DNA of 64,000 nt from Candidatus Gastranaerophilales bacterium (GTDB lineage Bacteria > Cyanobacteriota > Vampirovibrionia > Gastranaerophilales > Gastranaerophilaceae). The position numbers and the translations under genes were made by a program. A model generated the notes under the pieces. That model ran no database searches. It was not told the DNA's origin and saw only the letters and a program-made list of their open reading frames with translations. The DNA lies in the NCBI GenBank assembly GCA_944326455.1, contig CALVEA010000001.1, forward strand, positions 62,001-126,000, in the 5' to 3' direction. Within the stretch, counting starts at the first letter, position 1, and the number at the start of each line of letters is the position of its first letter. Positions 26,318 to 33,268 of the stretch are shown here, piece by piece.

Positions 26318-26719
26318 CTACTTTATATAAAAATCTCCAATTGAGAGCGGATGCTGCAAATCATCAATTGAAAACACCTGCATTACATATTTTCCTTTGG
26401 TATAAAGTGTAAAATAATCGCTGTGATAATATCTTTCGTCTTTCATAAGCCTGAAATCTTTTGTCCTGACAATCTCAGCTCCGCCGAGCGGTGCCAAATC
26501 CGTCATTTTAAATATTTGCACACGAATATACTTATTTTGCATCTTTTTCGGAGCTATAAAAAGATAATATATTTTTTGACCTTCTTCAAATATTTTTTCA
26601 TCGCTCAAAGCGTTTTCTCTTGTGATAGGCTGGGTATTAAACAGAATTATCCCTCTGTCGTAGACACAGCCGCAAAAAAGTATTAATGAAAGCGCCGCAA
26701 GCAGTATAATTTTGCGCAT
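26318..26719 (-). CDS. Small putative lipoprotein
   Basis: 133 residues. It has an N-terminal signal with a hydrophobic core IILLAALSLILF and a lipobox-like FCGC, with Cys18 as the likely lipidated residue. The mature domain is mostly beta (IRVQIFKMTD, YFTLYTKGKYVMQVFSID), reminiscent of a small beta-sandwich. Its start codon overlaps the stop of the TPR gene in TAATG, implying translational coupling and a shared envelope job. No family recognised. Confidence 0.75.
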   Translation of the reverse strand: MRKIILLAALSLILFCGCVYDRGIILFNTQPITRENALSDEKIFEEGQKIYYLFIAPKKMQNKYIRVQIFKMTDLAPLGGAEIVRTKDFRLMKDERYYHSDYFTLYTKGKYVMQVFSIDDLQHPLSIGDFYIK

Positions 26720-28791
26720 TATTTATTTTCCAGGTTCTTAATTCTTTTATTTACAAGGTCAAGCATTTTTTCGTCGGTTTCTATACCCGTATACAAGTAA
26801 TAATATTCAAGCGCTTGTTCCGGCTGATTTTTAAGCTCATAAGCCATACCAATTGAATAATAAGCATAAGGATACTCCGGTGATAAGCTTATTACTTTTT
26901 CAAAACATTTAATGCTTTCATCATAATTCTTTTGGTTTGCATAAACCAGCCCCTTATTAAAGTATGCATCTGTGCTGTCCTTATCAAGAGCTATGATTTT
27001 ATCATAAAAGCTGAGAGCCTTTGCGTTATTCCCCATTAGCTTATAAATATTAGCAATTTTTAGCATTGTAACTTTATCCGCCGGAACAAAAACAACAGCT
27101 TTTGTATAGTAATCAATAGCTTCGTCATACTTTTGCTGCCTATAAGCATTATCACCATTTTTTACTAAAGTGTCATAAGTTGCAGCCTGTCCATTTACAA
27201 GAGGCTGTTCCGCGACTTTGCCGGCAGGTTTTGATTCCATAACAACCGGGGTTATAATGGATAGCTCCGGGGCAGGCACTTCAGGAGTTTGAGCTATTGA
27301 TTTTTTAATAACATCTTTATATTCTTCTCTAAAAGTATTCAATTCTTCCACATAATCAGTATTTCCCGGCGCCAAAGAAACTGCTTTTTCATAGCTTGTA
27401 AGCGCAACATCAGTGCAGCCCATTTTAGCATTAGCTCTGGCATAGCCAAAATAAGCGGAAGCTTCCTTATCATTAAGCTCAATTGCATCTTCAAAATACA
27501 ATATAGCCTGCCCGTAATCCTGTTTGTCATACAAATCATATCCATAAGCAATAGATGCAGCCGCAAGATTCTTTTCAATTCTATCATTAGACTGTTTTTC
27601 AAGAAGTTCTTTGTATATTTCTATTGCTGAAACATAATTATGCATTGCATGCAGAGTTAAAGCTTTATTTGCAAGCAGTTCCTGATTGTCAGGCTCTGTT
27701 TTTAGAGCAAAATCATAGAATTTTAAAGCATTTACATAATCTTGTTTCTTATGATAACTTAATGCTAATTCTTTCTTTGTTTCTACATTTGATGAATCTT
27801 TTGAATAAGATTTTTCAAAATTAAATAAAGCAAGTTCATTGTTATCAAGCTTTTTATATACAAGCCCCAGATTCAAATAAGCATTTGCATCATCCGGAAA
27901 TGCTGCAAGATATTCTTTGTATTGCTCGATTGCTTCATCATTTTTACCCATATTTCCTAGCAGGTTAGCATAATCAAATCTCAACGCCGTTAGTTTTGGA
28001 TTCATTTCAAAAACTCGTTCAAATGCCTTTAAAGCTTTTTCGTTTTCATCTATATTTTGATATGATAAGGCGAGTTTAGCCAAAATAGCTTCGCTGTCGT
28101 TATCATTTTCAAGAGCCTTTTCAAGCATTTCAGCTGCAGCCTGATACTGTTTTGTATCAAATAAAGCCATACCATAATTCTCAAACTCAGTAAATGCTGA
28201 CGGATATTGACGATATATCGAAGAATAAATTTCACAAGCTTTCTCGGGCTGGTTAGATAAACAGTACACATTCGCAAGATTTTCATTAGCCTCCATGTGC
28301 TCAGGATAGGCGCCCAAAAATGTGTTATAGTACTCAATCGCATTTTTGTAATTTTTTCTGAAATATTCAACATTAGCAAGATTTAAATAGTTATACTTAT
28401 ATTCCGGATAAATCTGCTGCGCTTGGTTAAAGGCATTGTACGCATTTTCATAATCACCGAGAGTTTGCAGAATATTTCCCATGCTAATATAAATAAAAGC
28501 ATCATTAGGACGGAGTTTAATAGCTTTCTTATAAGCACTTAAAGATTCTTGATATTCTCCGATATCAGAGTACAATCCTGCAATTTTTGTATAAAGCATA
28601 GCGTCATCGCCATTGATATCAATAGCCTGTTTAATAATCTTAATTGCATTTACATAATCACTCTTATACTCAAATGCACAAGCTTGCTGATATAAAGCAT
28701 GTGCTTCTTTTGTCATCTTTGCTTCTACACCATTTAATGATAGAACAGTACAAACCAGTAATAACGGAATATAAAGTTTATTTTTATTCAT
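26719..28791 (-). CDS. Exported TPR-repeat protein
   Basis: 690 residues with a signal peptide (LYIPLLLVCTVLSLNGVEA) followed by about a dozen and a half 34-residue tetratricopeptide repeats. Examples are ALYQQACAFEYKSDY, AFIYISMGNILQTLGDYENA, AEMLEKALENDND and SAYFGYARANAKMG. A Pro-rich linker (~residues 515-535, around EVPAPELSI) separates a final block of three to four repeats. A periplasmic protein-interaction scaffold is likely. Ribosome site GAGGGC. It is coupled to the lipoprotein gene immediately downstream. Confidence 0.85.
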   Translation of the reverse strand: MNKNKLYIPLLLVCTVLSLNGVEAKMTKEAHALYQQACAFEYKSDYVNAIKIIKQAIDINGDDAMLYTKIAGLYSDIGEYQESLSAYKKAIKLRPNDAFIYISMGNILQTLGDYENAYNAFNQAQQIYPEYKYNYLNLANVEYFRKNYKNAIEYYNTFLGAYPEHMEANENLANVYCLSNQPEKACEIYSSIYRQYPSAFTEFENYGMALFDTKQYQAAAEMLEKALENDNDSEAILAKLALSYQNIDENEKALKAFERVFEMNPKLTALRFDYANLLGNMGKNDEAIEQYKEYLAAFPDDANAYLNLGLVYKKLDNNELALFNFEKSYSKDSSNVETKKELALSYHKKQDYVNALKFYDFALKTEPDNQELLANKALTLHAMHNYVSAIEIYKELLEKQSNDRIEKNLAAASIAYGYDLYDKQDYGQAILYFEDAIELNDKEASAYFGYARANAKMGCTDVALTSYEKAVSLAPGNTDYVEELNTFREEYKDVIKKSIAQTPEVPAPELSIITPVVMESKPAGKVAEQPLVNGQAATYDTLVKNGDNAYRQQKYDEAIDYYTKAVVFVPADKVTMLKIANIYKLMGNNAKALSFYDKIIALDKDSTDAYFNKGLVYANQKNYDESIKCFEKVISLSPEYPYAYYSIGMAYELKNQPEQALEYYYLYTGIETDEKMLDLVNKRIKNLENK

Positions 28792-28840
28792 AATTTATGC
28801 CCTCGGGTGATATTTTAGCAGAAAAATAAATAAAATAACA

Positions 28841-28873
28841 GAGCAGGGTTTGACTAAAAGTCAAACCCTGCTC
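28841..28873. terminator. Rho-independent terminator after rplR
   Basis: A perfect 15-bp stem, GAGCAGGGTTTGACT and its complement, with an AAA loop. On the minus strand it is followed by a T-rich stretch ending TTTATTTTT. It separates rplR from the TPR gene. Confidence 0.8.
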
Positions 28874-28891
28874 ATAATAACCATAATAAAA

Positions 28892-29260
28892 TTAGAAGCA
28901 AAGTCCAGCTTCTCTTGCAGCTTCTGCTAATGCTGCAACTCTACCATGGTAGAGGAAGCCTCCTCTATCAAATACTACACATTCAATGCCGGCTTTTTTA
29001 GCTTTCTTAGCGATAGCTTCGCCAACTACTTTAGCAGCTTCAATATTACCGCCGTGAGCTAACTTTTCTTTAAGATCTTTATCAACTGATGAAGCAGAAC
29101 AAATTGTTACATGTTTTTCATCATCAATTAATTGAGCATAGATGTGCTTTGTGCTTCTATATACAGCCAATCTCGGAAATTCAGAAGTACCTGAAATTTT
29201 AACTCTGATTGATTGATGTCTTTTTTGCACTTTTGGTTTTCTAATTTCTTGTTTAATCAT
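28892..29260 (-). CDS. rplR: Ribosomal protein uL18
   Basis: 122-residue 5S rRNA-binding protein. Recognised by [37 protein letters not shown] and [25 protein letters not shown] at the C-terminus. Ribosome site AGGTG. In nearly all bacteria rplR is followed directly by rpsE, rpmD and rplO; here a terminator and an unrelated gene follow, so this is the end of a detached ribosomal cluster. Confidence 0.97.
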   Translation of the reverse strand: MIKQEIRKPKVQKRHQSIRVKISGTSEFPRLAVYRSTKHIYAQLIDDEKHVTICSASSVDKDLKEKLAHGGNIEAAKVVGEAIAKKAKKAGIECVVFDRGGFLYHGRVAALAEAAREAGLCF

Positions 29261-29685
29261 TTTTTCACCTTTTACCCTGATTGATTTAACGTTTTATAGC
29301 TAAATTTCGAGGGTGTTTCCTTTCTGCCCAAACCTACTTGATACCACTCAAGAGTTTATACGGGCTTTTGCTATTATGCGTCGGACAAGTATGTCCGACC
29401 TACTACTGTCATTTTGTTTGCGGCTATGCCCTTAGGATATTTACCCCTCGGACTTCACACCGGCTTATACCTTCACCACTCTGCAGCATTTGCAATGACT
29501 TACGAGAGAGATCCTGAAACAAGTTCAGGATAAGATATCTGTAGCGTTCGCTGAACTTACGAGAGGGATCCTGAAACAAGTTCGGGATAAGATATCTGTA
29601 GCGTTCGCTGAACTTACGAGAGCGATCCTGAAACAAGTTCAGGATAAGATATCTGTAGCGTTCGCAAAGCTCACGCACAGCTATC
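29261..29685 (-). other. Long rplF-rplR intercistronic spacer
   Basis: 425 bases between two ribosomal protein genes that normally abut. It contains a perfect 8-bp hairpin GTCGGACA/TGTCCGAC (29380-29399) and three 57-base tandem repeats (29499-29669). A reading frame through the repeats exists only because 57 is a multiple of three; it has no ribosome site and I do not call it a gene. Confidence 0.7.
29499..29669. repeat. Three tandem 57-base repeats with internal palindrome
   Basis: Units at 29499-29555, 29556-29612 and 29613-29669 (last one diverged at its end). Each holds ATCCTGAA-ACAAG-TTCAGGAT or a near copy (the middle one reads TTCGGGAT). The same core CC[TC]GAAACAAGTTC[AG]GG occurs at about 51389 and, as part copies, at about 58027. 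Confidence 0.85.
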
Positions 29686-30225
29686 TTACTTTTTGCCGGC
29701 TTTACCAGCTTTACGTCTGATATGTTCGCCTTCGTACTTAACGCCTTTTCCTTTGTAAACTTCAGGAGGGCGTTTGCTTCTGATGTAAGCAGCCACATCA
29801 CCTACAGCCTGTTTGTTTGAACCCTGAACTGTAATTTTTGTGTTAGCTTCTACACTGAGTTTAATACCTTCCGGCGGAACAATAACAACCGGATGAGAGT
29901 AACCGAGTGCCATATTGAGGTTTGAACCTTCCATATTAGCACGGTAACCAACACCGACTATTTCTAATTTCTTTTCAAATCCCTTAGAAACACCTGTTAT
30001 AGCATTTGAAATAAGAGTTCTGAAAAGACCATGTAATGCGCCGGTTTTTCTGTCATCGGAATTTGTTTCAACGATTACATGATTATCAACAATAGAAACC
30101 TTAACTTCATCTCTGAAAGATACAGATTCAGTACCCTTAGGTCCTTTTGCTGTTACAACATTACCTTCAACCTTAACTTCTACGCCTGAAGGTATTTCAA
30201 TAGGTTTTTTACCAATACGTGACAT
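29686..30225 (-). CDS. rplF: Ribosomal protein uL6
   Basis: 179 residues from ATG 30225 (ribosome site AAAGGAG). Typical uL6: MSRIGKKPIEIPSGVEV, GPKGTESVSF, a central VGVGYRANMEG, and C-terminal RPPEVYKGKGVKYEGE followed by RRKAGKAGKK. The frame is open to 30381, but the extension has no ribosomal-protein homology I recognise. Confidence 0.97.
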   Translation of the reverse strand: MSRIGKKPIEIPSGVEVKVEGNVVTAKGPKGTESVSFRDEVKVSIVDNHVIVETNSDDRKTGALHGLFRTLISNAITGVSKGFEKKLEIVGVGYRANMEGSNLNMALGYSHPVVIVPPEGIKLSVEANTKITVQGSNKQAVGDVAAYIRSKRPPEVYKGKGVKYEGEHIRRKAGKAGKK

Positions 30226-30415
30226 ATTATTTTCTCCTTTTTGTTTGTACAGGCTTTTCTGCCAATTGCACCTGTATAATGTGTTTGTTTTTCTACATGC
30301 GTAGCTTTGAAGTTTTTCTTCCGGTTCGGAGTGTTTCGTAAGAGGAGTACCTGTAGTCTTGATTCTAATTGGTAAACCCACTTTTGTACTCCGACCCTTT
30401 TCTACGTGCGTAGCA
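30226..30415 (-). repeat. rpsH-rplF spacer with duplicated small hairpin
   Basis: A 190-base spacer that carries two copies of the near-palindrome CTACGCA[CT]GTAG followed by AAAA. On the + strand these appear as TTTTCTACGTGCGTAG at 30398-30413 and TTTTCTACATGCGTAG around 30289-30304. They may be RNA processing or stability hairpins; no gene is evident. Confidence 0.45.
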
Positions 30416-30811
30416 CTACCAGATGTAGCAGAGGATTTCTCCGCCGAGGTTTTCTTTTCTGGCCTTACGGTCAGTCAAAAGCCCTTTACTGGTTGAAACA
30501 ATAGCTATACCCATACCGCCAAATACTTGCGGAAGGTTTTTAGCTTTGCAGTAGCTTCTCAAACCCGGTTTTGAAACTCTTTTCAAGTTAGTAATAACAG
30601 GTTTGTTAGCTTCATCGTACTTGAGTTCAATTGAAAGGAACTTAAAGTGTCCGTCAACTCTTTCTGAATAATCAGTAATATACCCTTCTGATTTCAAAAG
30701 CTTAGCAAGAGCCACTTTTAATTTAGAAGACGGCATTTCTACTGATGGATGAGAAACGAGATTAGCGTTTCTGATTCTTGTTAGCATATCTGCTATCGGA
30801 TCTGTGTTCAT
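30416..30811 (-). CDS. rpsH: Ribosomal protein uS8
   Basis: 131 residues, [16 protein letters not shown] at the N-terminus and [28 protein letters not shown], ending GGEILCYIW, all hallmark uS8. It is the first gene of the cluster; rpsN, rplE and rplX, which usually precede it, are absent. A promoter lies about 160 bases upstream. Confidence 0.97.
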   Translation of the reverse strand: MNTDPIADMLTRIRNANLVSHPSVEMPSSKLKVALAKLLKSEGYITDYSERVDGHFKFLSIELKYDEANKPVITNLKRVSKPGLRSYCKAKNLPQVFGGMGIAIVSTSKGLLTDRKARKENLGGEILCYIW

Positions 30812-30978
30812 ATTTTTATCCTTTTCTTCTTGCGGATGCCCAGCTGGATTTTATAGAGGCTTAGATTCTGTCTTTAACCAGAACCCCGTTTAACTATAAC
30901 CTTTTCAGGCACCCTGTACTCGTTCTTGCCGGACTAATTTTTGCTCATTTTAAGCGTATTCCGGCAGTCAACAAGAAC

Positions 30979-31007
30979 ATTGTATTAAAAAAACATTTTA
31001 AAATCAA
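30979..31007 (-). promoter_or_regulatory. Promoter of rpsH-rplF-rplR cluster
   Basis: Minus-strand TTGATT (31002-31007), 17-base spacer, TACAAT (30979-30984). Expected start near 30972 gives a ~160-base leader without an obvious gene, showing that the cluster is transcribed independently. Confidence 0.6.
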
Positions 31008-31031
31008 TATAATAATTAAAAATTGTAAAGT

Positions 31032-31682
31032 TTATTCTTCGGCTCTCAAAAGCAGTACGGCAGAATTAAGCTCATCAAGGAGGTATTGAAGCTGTTGTTG
31101 TATGTTTTCCGGATTATATATAGAGCCGGAAGCCTGGTAGGCAAGGTATCTCTGATACGTTACAGCTTCTCTTCTAAGCTGGGCAATTGATTTCACATAT
31201 CTGTTTATTTCTTCCAGTTTCCTAAAAGATTCATAATAACTCTCGGGCTTGCCTTCATATTTTTTCATAAGATTATCTATATTCATCGAAAGCACATTTG
31301 CTCTTGTTACGAATAACTGTATATTTCCGTCTTCTTCAATACAATCCATTAAACGCTCAATAAGGGGAATCATTTCGTTTGCATCGGTCAAGTATTGAGA
31401 AGTTTTATCCTTCTTCTGAATAATATTTATAAAAGCCGGATTATCTTTGGGCACCGGCTTCAAATCTGATGGATTAACAAAACCGTCTTGAGATTCAAAA
31501 ATAGGGGTTATAATTTTTTGTTCTTTTTTTTCAAATTTCTTATTTAAATCAGGGAGAGTTCCTGCATATCCTTTTCCCTCAAGCTCAGCTTCAAGTGCTT
31601 TATCTTTCTTGCCCCACCATAAAAAAGCATAGCAGGGATTCACAAATGATACCAAAATCAGAATCAAAATAAACTTTTTCAT
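31032..31682 (-). CDS. Secreted hypothetical protein
   Basis: 216 residues with a Sec signal peptide (KKFILILILVSFVNPCYAF). The mature protein has a disordered Lys/Pro-rich section, then a largely helical part with several Leu/Ile heptads (ANEMIPLIERLMDCIEEDG, RKLEEINRYVKSIAQLRREA, QQLQYLLDELNSAVLLL). No family recognised. Its start has no Shine-Dalgarno; instead a TATAAT ends six bases before the ATG, so the mRNA is probably leaderless. Confidence 0.75.
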   Translation of the reverse strand: MKKFILILILVSFVNPCYAFLWWGKKDKALEAELEGKGYAGTLPDLNKKFEKKEQKIITPIFESQDGFVNPSDLKPVPKDNPAFINIIQKKDKTSQYLTDANEMIPLIERLMDCIEEDGNIQLFVTRANVLSMNIDNLMKKYEGKPESYYESFRKLEEINRYVKSIAQLRREAVTYQRYLAYQASGSIYNPENIQQQLQYLLDELNSAVLLLRAEE

Positions 31683-31688
31683 AGTAAT

Positions 31689-31694
31689 ATTATA
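31689..31694 (-). promoter_or_regulatory. -10 box six bases before start codon (leaderless)
   Basis: Perfect TATAAT on the minus strand, then ATTACT, then the ATG at 31682. A TTGCCT-like -35 lies 16 bases upstream. Confidence 0.55.
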
Positions 31695-31747
31695 CTAATT
31701 TTGGGCTAAAAGGCAAAGAGAGAATTTGTGTGTTATTTTAACAAATA

Positions 31748-31776
31748 TTGACAAAAAACTACGATGGTTTTATACT
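31748..31776 (+). promoter_or_regulatory. Consensus promoter of the WW-leader transcript
   Basis: Perfect TTGACA, 17-base spacer, TATACT. One of the best sigma-70-type promoters in the window. Expected start near 31783, giving a leader of about 247 bases before the gene at 32030. Confidence 0.8.
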
Positions 31777-31785
31777 GATTTTGGA

Positions 31786-31811
31786 CTTTGTTTCGATATA
31801 TCGATACAAAG
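31786..31811 (+). promoter_or_regulatory. 26-base palindrome at the transcript 5' end
   Basis: CTTTGT-T-TCGATA / TATCGA-T-ACAAAG, 12 paired positions with one T-T mismatch. It starts just after the expected +1 and ends at the leader-peptide ribosome site (GAGGAGG at 31811-31817). It could be an operator or a 5' RNA hairpin. Confidence 0.6.
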
Positions 31812-31822
31812 AGGAGGCTGAA

Positions 31823-31870
31823 TTGAAAAATATTACTCTAAACTTAAATAAATCTTGGTGGCGCAGCTAA
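31823..31870 (+). CDS. Putative 15-residue Trp-Trp leader peptide
   Basis: TTG start five bases after a perfect GAGGAGG. It encodes MKNITLNLNKSWWRS and stops at TAA within the first arm of a hairpin. The tandem Trp codons next to Arg, near the end of a 14-15 residue peptide, closely resemble trp operon leader peptides (E. coli: KGWWRTS). The downstream gene is not a trp gene. Seen in the sequence; the regulatory role is inference. Confidence 0.5.
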   Translation: MKNITLNLNKSWWRS

Positions 31871-31944
31871 TTTAGCTGCCTGTAATTTTGCGGATTTATT
31901 TAGTTTGAGAATCGGGCAGCAAAAACCTGAGGGTTTGTCTGCCG
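31863..31944 (+). promoter_or_regulatory. Attenuator-like set of mutually exclusive hairpins
   Basis: Arm 1 GCAGCT (31863-31868, overlapping the leader-peptide stop) pairs with arm 2 AGCTGC (31874-31879). Arm 2 as GCTGCCTG (31875-31882) can instead pair with arm 3 CGGGCAGC (31913-31920). Arm 3 as GGCAG can pair with arm 4 CTGCC (31939-31943), reinforced by AAACC/GGTTT inside. This is the 1:2, 2:3, 3:4 logic of an attenuator, but no U-run follows arm 4. Further pairings with 31975-32012 are possible (ACAAAC/GTTTGT, TGTGAAA/TTTCACA). Confidence 0.5.
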
Positions 31945-32029
31945 AAAACTTGTGAAAGGTTAACGATTGTAAACAAACTCTTTCAGGTAAGTCAATTTTT
32001 AGGTTTCACAGGTTTTAAGGATTTGGATT

Positions 32030-33229
32030 ATGTCATCAAACAACAGCAATATTATTAATAGATTACCAAAAGTAATACAGCCGGCAGCAAGATTTGTAAG
32101 ACATCAGGAACAAGCTGCCGGACTTTCGACTTCTCGTTTTGTTCAGGATGTAACGACCTGTCTTATTCCAAAGGTCGTTTTTTCACGAAGCCTTGCAGAT
32201 TTATCAGAAAATACTTTTCTTGAGGTTTCGGAAGAAGCTCTTATATATTTTGTACCGGCAATTTTAGGCGAAAAAATAGCGAGGAATATTTTTTCCAGAA
32301 AACTTCCAAACAATTTGAAAGCAGAAGTTGCAACTCCGGCTGTTGAAATGTTAAAAAAGAAAAATTCCAAAGAAATCCTTCCCGTAAAAGCTGCTATTGC
32401 TCTTACAGCTATGGCGATTCCTCTTACAGAGTTTTGCTTGAATTATATAAAAAATTTGATGACGTTAAAAGTTTTTAAGAAGAGTGATTTTAAGAATATT
32501 GCATCTCTGGAGAAATCAGAAGAAAATACAGAACACCAAAAAAAGGTTGAAAAAAGCGCAAAGAGACATATTGGAGCAGCCGCTTCATTGTATGCGGGAT
32601 GTCTTGGACTGGCAGCTCTTATAGCATCAAAGGGAAAAAATTCTAAAGTCCTTCAAAAAGTTTCACAGTTTGTATTAGCTCCCGGTTCAGCTATGTTTAA
32701 AAAGAACAACAAAGCAAAAAATTTCTTTAACAAATATTTTTCTATGGATTTCAACAACCAAAACGGCAGACTTGTTTTGAGTAAAGGGCAACTGACAAAT
32801 TGCGTACTAATTGGAGGGTTAGGATATTTTGGAGCTTCTTCGGATAGAGGGAAAGAAAATCTTAAAGAGACTGCAACAAGGTTTCCGCTGGTAGGTTTGT
32901 ATGTAATTACGGGCAGCGAACTTGTAGAAAAAGGATTCAGAAAACTCCTTCAAAAAGGTGGTAAGTGTAAGGATTTGATAGGTAAAGATTTATCTGTACC
33001 GAAATTTGACGAATTAGGGGATTTGGCAAAAAAACTCGCGAAAGAAAGAAAAACAGATTTTGATAAAGAGTATACTTCTCTTGCAAAACAAAAAATTATG
33101 ATTTCCGGTTTGCCATATATCTTTGCAATAGGAGTAATGGGATTTTTTGTTGCAGGAATGACAAATTATTTTACAAGGAAACGTTATGAAAATGCGCAAA
33201 AAGAAAAAGCGCAAAACATTAATTTATGA
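32030..33229 (+). CDS. Hypothetical membrane protein
   Basis: 399 residues. Hydrophobic segments lie at about residues 115-140 (ILPVKAAIALTAMAIPL), 182-200 (AAASLYAGCLGLAALIA), 255-270 (VLIGGLGYFGA), 282-297 and 365-388 (GLPYIFAIGVMGFFVAGM). Basic, Lys-rich loops lie between them. No family recognised; probably lineage-specific. It is the only gene obviously governed by the elaborate leader at 31748-32029. A weak ribosome site (AAGGATTTGG) precedes the ATG. A GT39-like gene follows after 39 bases. Confidence 0.75.
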   Translation: MSSNNSNIINRLPKVIQPAARFVRHQEQAAGLSTSRFVQDVTTCLIPKVVFSRSLADLSENTFLEVSEEALIYFVPAILGEKIARNIFSRKLPNNLKAEVATPAVEMLKKKNSKEILPVKAAIALTAMAIPLTEFCLNYIKNLMTLKVFKKSDFKNIASLEKSEENTEHQKKVEKSAKRHIGAAASLYAGCLGLAALIASKGKNSKVLQKVSQFVLAPGSAMFKKNNKAKNFFNKYFSMDFNNQNGRLVLSKGQLTNCVLIGGLGYFGASSDRGKENLKETATRFPLVGLYVITGSELVEKGFRKLLQKGGKCKDLIGKDLSVPKFDELGDLAKKLAKERKTDFDKEYTSLAKQKIMISGLPYIFAIGVMGFFVAGMTNYFTRKRYENAQKEKAQNINL

Positions 33230-33268
33230 TAAGATAATTAGAAAGTAACAAAATCCGGGATAGACTTT

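Noticed and set aside
29499..29669. A CRISPR array
   Set aside because: The units are contiguous 57-base repeats without unique spacers, and no cas gene is present in the window.
29424..29801. A 125-residue protein made of 19-residue repeats between rplF and rplR
   Set aside because: The frame exists only because the DNA repeat is 57 bases long. It overlaps the end of rplF in another frame and has no ribosome site; the palindromic DNA content explains it.
30226..30381. An N-terminal extension of uL6 or a small gene in the rpsH-rplF spacer
   Set aside because: Open by chance; no ribosome site at its start, no ribosomal-protein similarity, and the true uL6 start has a strong AAAGGAG.
30937..30978. 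A bulged GTTCTT..GCCGG / CCGGC..AAGAAC hairpin in the rpsH leader as an autoregulatory element
   Set aside because: One arm lies between the -10 box and the expected transcript start, so it would not be fully in the RNA.
31748..32030. A true trp operon leader
   Set aside because: No trp biosynthesis gene follows in the window, so it is reported as trp-leader-like only.
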